Made by a program: the position numbers and the translations under genes. This document shows positions 63,842 through 64,000 of a DNA stretch of 64,000 bases, piece by piece; positions within the stretch are counted from its first letter, which is position 1; every line of letters starts with the position of its first letter. This DNA is from Kineococcus xinjiangensis. Lineage in GTDB: Bacteria > Actinomycetota > Actinomycetes > Actinomycetales > Kineococcaceae. Under the pieces are notes generated by a model that saw only the letters and a program-made list of their open reading frames with translations, searched no databases and was not told where the DNA came from. The stretch is from NCBI RefSeq assembly GCF_002934625.1, contig NZ_PTJD01000009.1:143794-207793 (forward strand), given 5' to 3'.

Positions 63842-64000
63842 ACCCGCCCGCGCTTCACACGCCCAGGCGGCAGCATGCCGTCGGCGGACTCCGCATGACT
63901 TCAGTTGATCTTCCGCTCACTGGTCAGACTCTTCCTGCCGGCGAGTCCCTGAGGCACCGTTGCCGGTGCCGGCAGCACGGGGCTGCTGGTGCACCTGGTC
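63842..64000. other. Right edge, no gene seen
   Basis: The last 159 bp contain no open frame with a ribosome site and no clear repeat. A gene may start just beyond the window. Confidence 0.4.

Overview
The window is very GC-rich DNA with strong G/C preference at third codon positions, GTG starts and GTGA/ATGA stop-start overlaps. The gene order dnaN-gnd-recF-DUF721(dciA)-gyrB-gyrA-DUF3566-tRNA-Ile is the classic actinobacterial replication-origin region, and the later block DLW-peptide/tRNA-Ala/DUF5324-like/ppiA/rhomboid/crgA/DUF881/sortase E is also actinobacterial. Chemoreceptors, cell-wall-binding repeat 2 and LGFP-repeat proteins and a rhamnose-type polysaccharide locus suggest a motile member of the Kineosporiaceae (Kineococcus-like). 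That genus-level assignment is inference; no search was run.

Layout. 1-10.7 kb: replication and topoisomerase core, ending in tRNA-Ile and a strong hairpin. 10.8-17.5 kb: signalling block with a methyl-accepting protein, a GGDEF-EAL protein split by a nine-G tract, a second receptor-like protein and a GGDEF cyclase. 17.6-20.7 kb: zinc-free ribosomal protein paralogues (bL28, bL33, uS14, bL36, with an HU protein and an unknown coupled protein), diverging from bL31B and a CobW-like protein without GTPase motifs around a Zur-like site. 20.7-26.3 kb: secreted subtilase, cell-wall-binding protein, rfbD/rfbC pair, MarR regulator. 26.4-31.6 kb: second signalling block (chemoreceptor, HTH protein, GAF protein, SpoIIE-type phosphatase). 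31.8-36.8 kb: membrane proteins, a proline-dehydrogenase-like protein and an AAA ATPase. 36.9-47.4 kb: polysaccharide locus (Wzz/BY-kinase, two glycosyltransferases, a flippase-polymerase fusion, methyltransferase, initiating sugar transferase, rfbB/rfbA). 47.4-55.3 kb: conserved cell-division/cell-surface block with a DnaA-box cluster. 55.4-59.0 kb: DUF4190, GNAT, membrane protein, alditol-oxidase-like enzyme. 59.0-64.0 kb: accessory, partly decayed DNA with frameshifted genes, a dead serine resolvase beside resolvase-like repeats, a beta-propeller protein and unknowns.

How parts connect. Five sites of the form CTCARG...KCCGATN (TCAR and KCCGAT 15-16 bases apart) lie before two chemoreceptors, the HTH gene, the phosphatase and an LGFP subtilase. 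This points to one sigma-28/FliA-WhiG-like regulon joining both signalling blocks and a secreted protease. The four dTDP-rhamnose genes are split between two divergent pairs 20 kb apart, each with about 40 bp between start codons.

Most notable observations: the shared sigma-28-like promoter set, the G9-tract frameshift in a c-di-GMP protein, the Wzx-Wzy fusion, the DnaA-box cluster about 50 kb from dnaN, the unusual gene content of the Zur-linked ribosomal locus, and the resolvase-site repeats near 62.2 kb.
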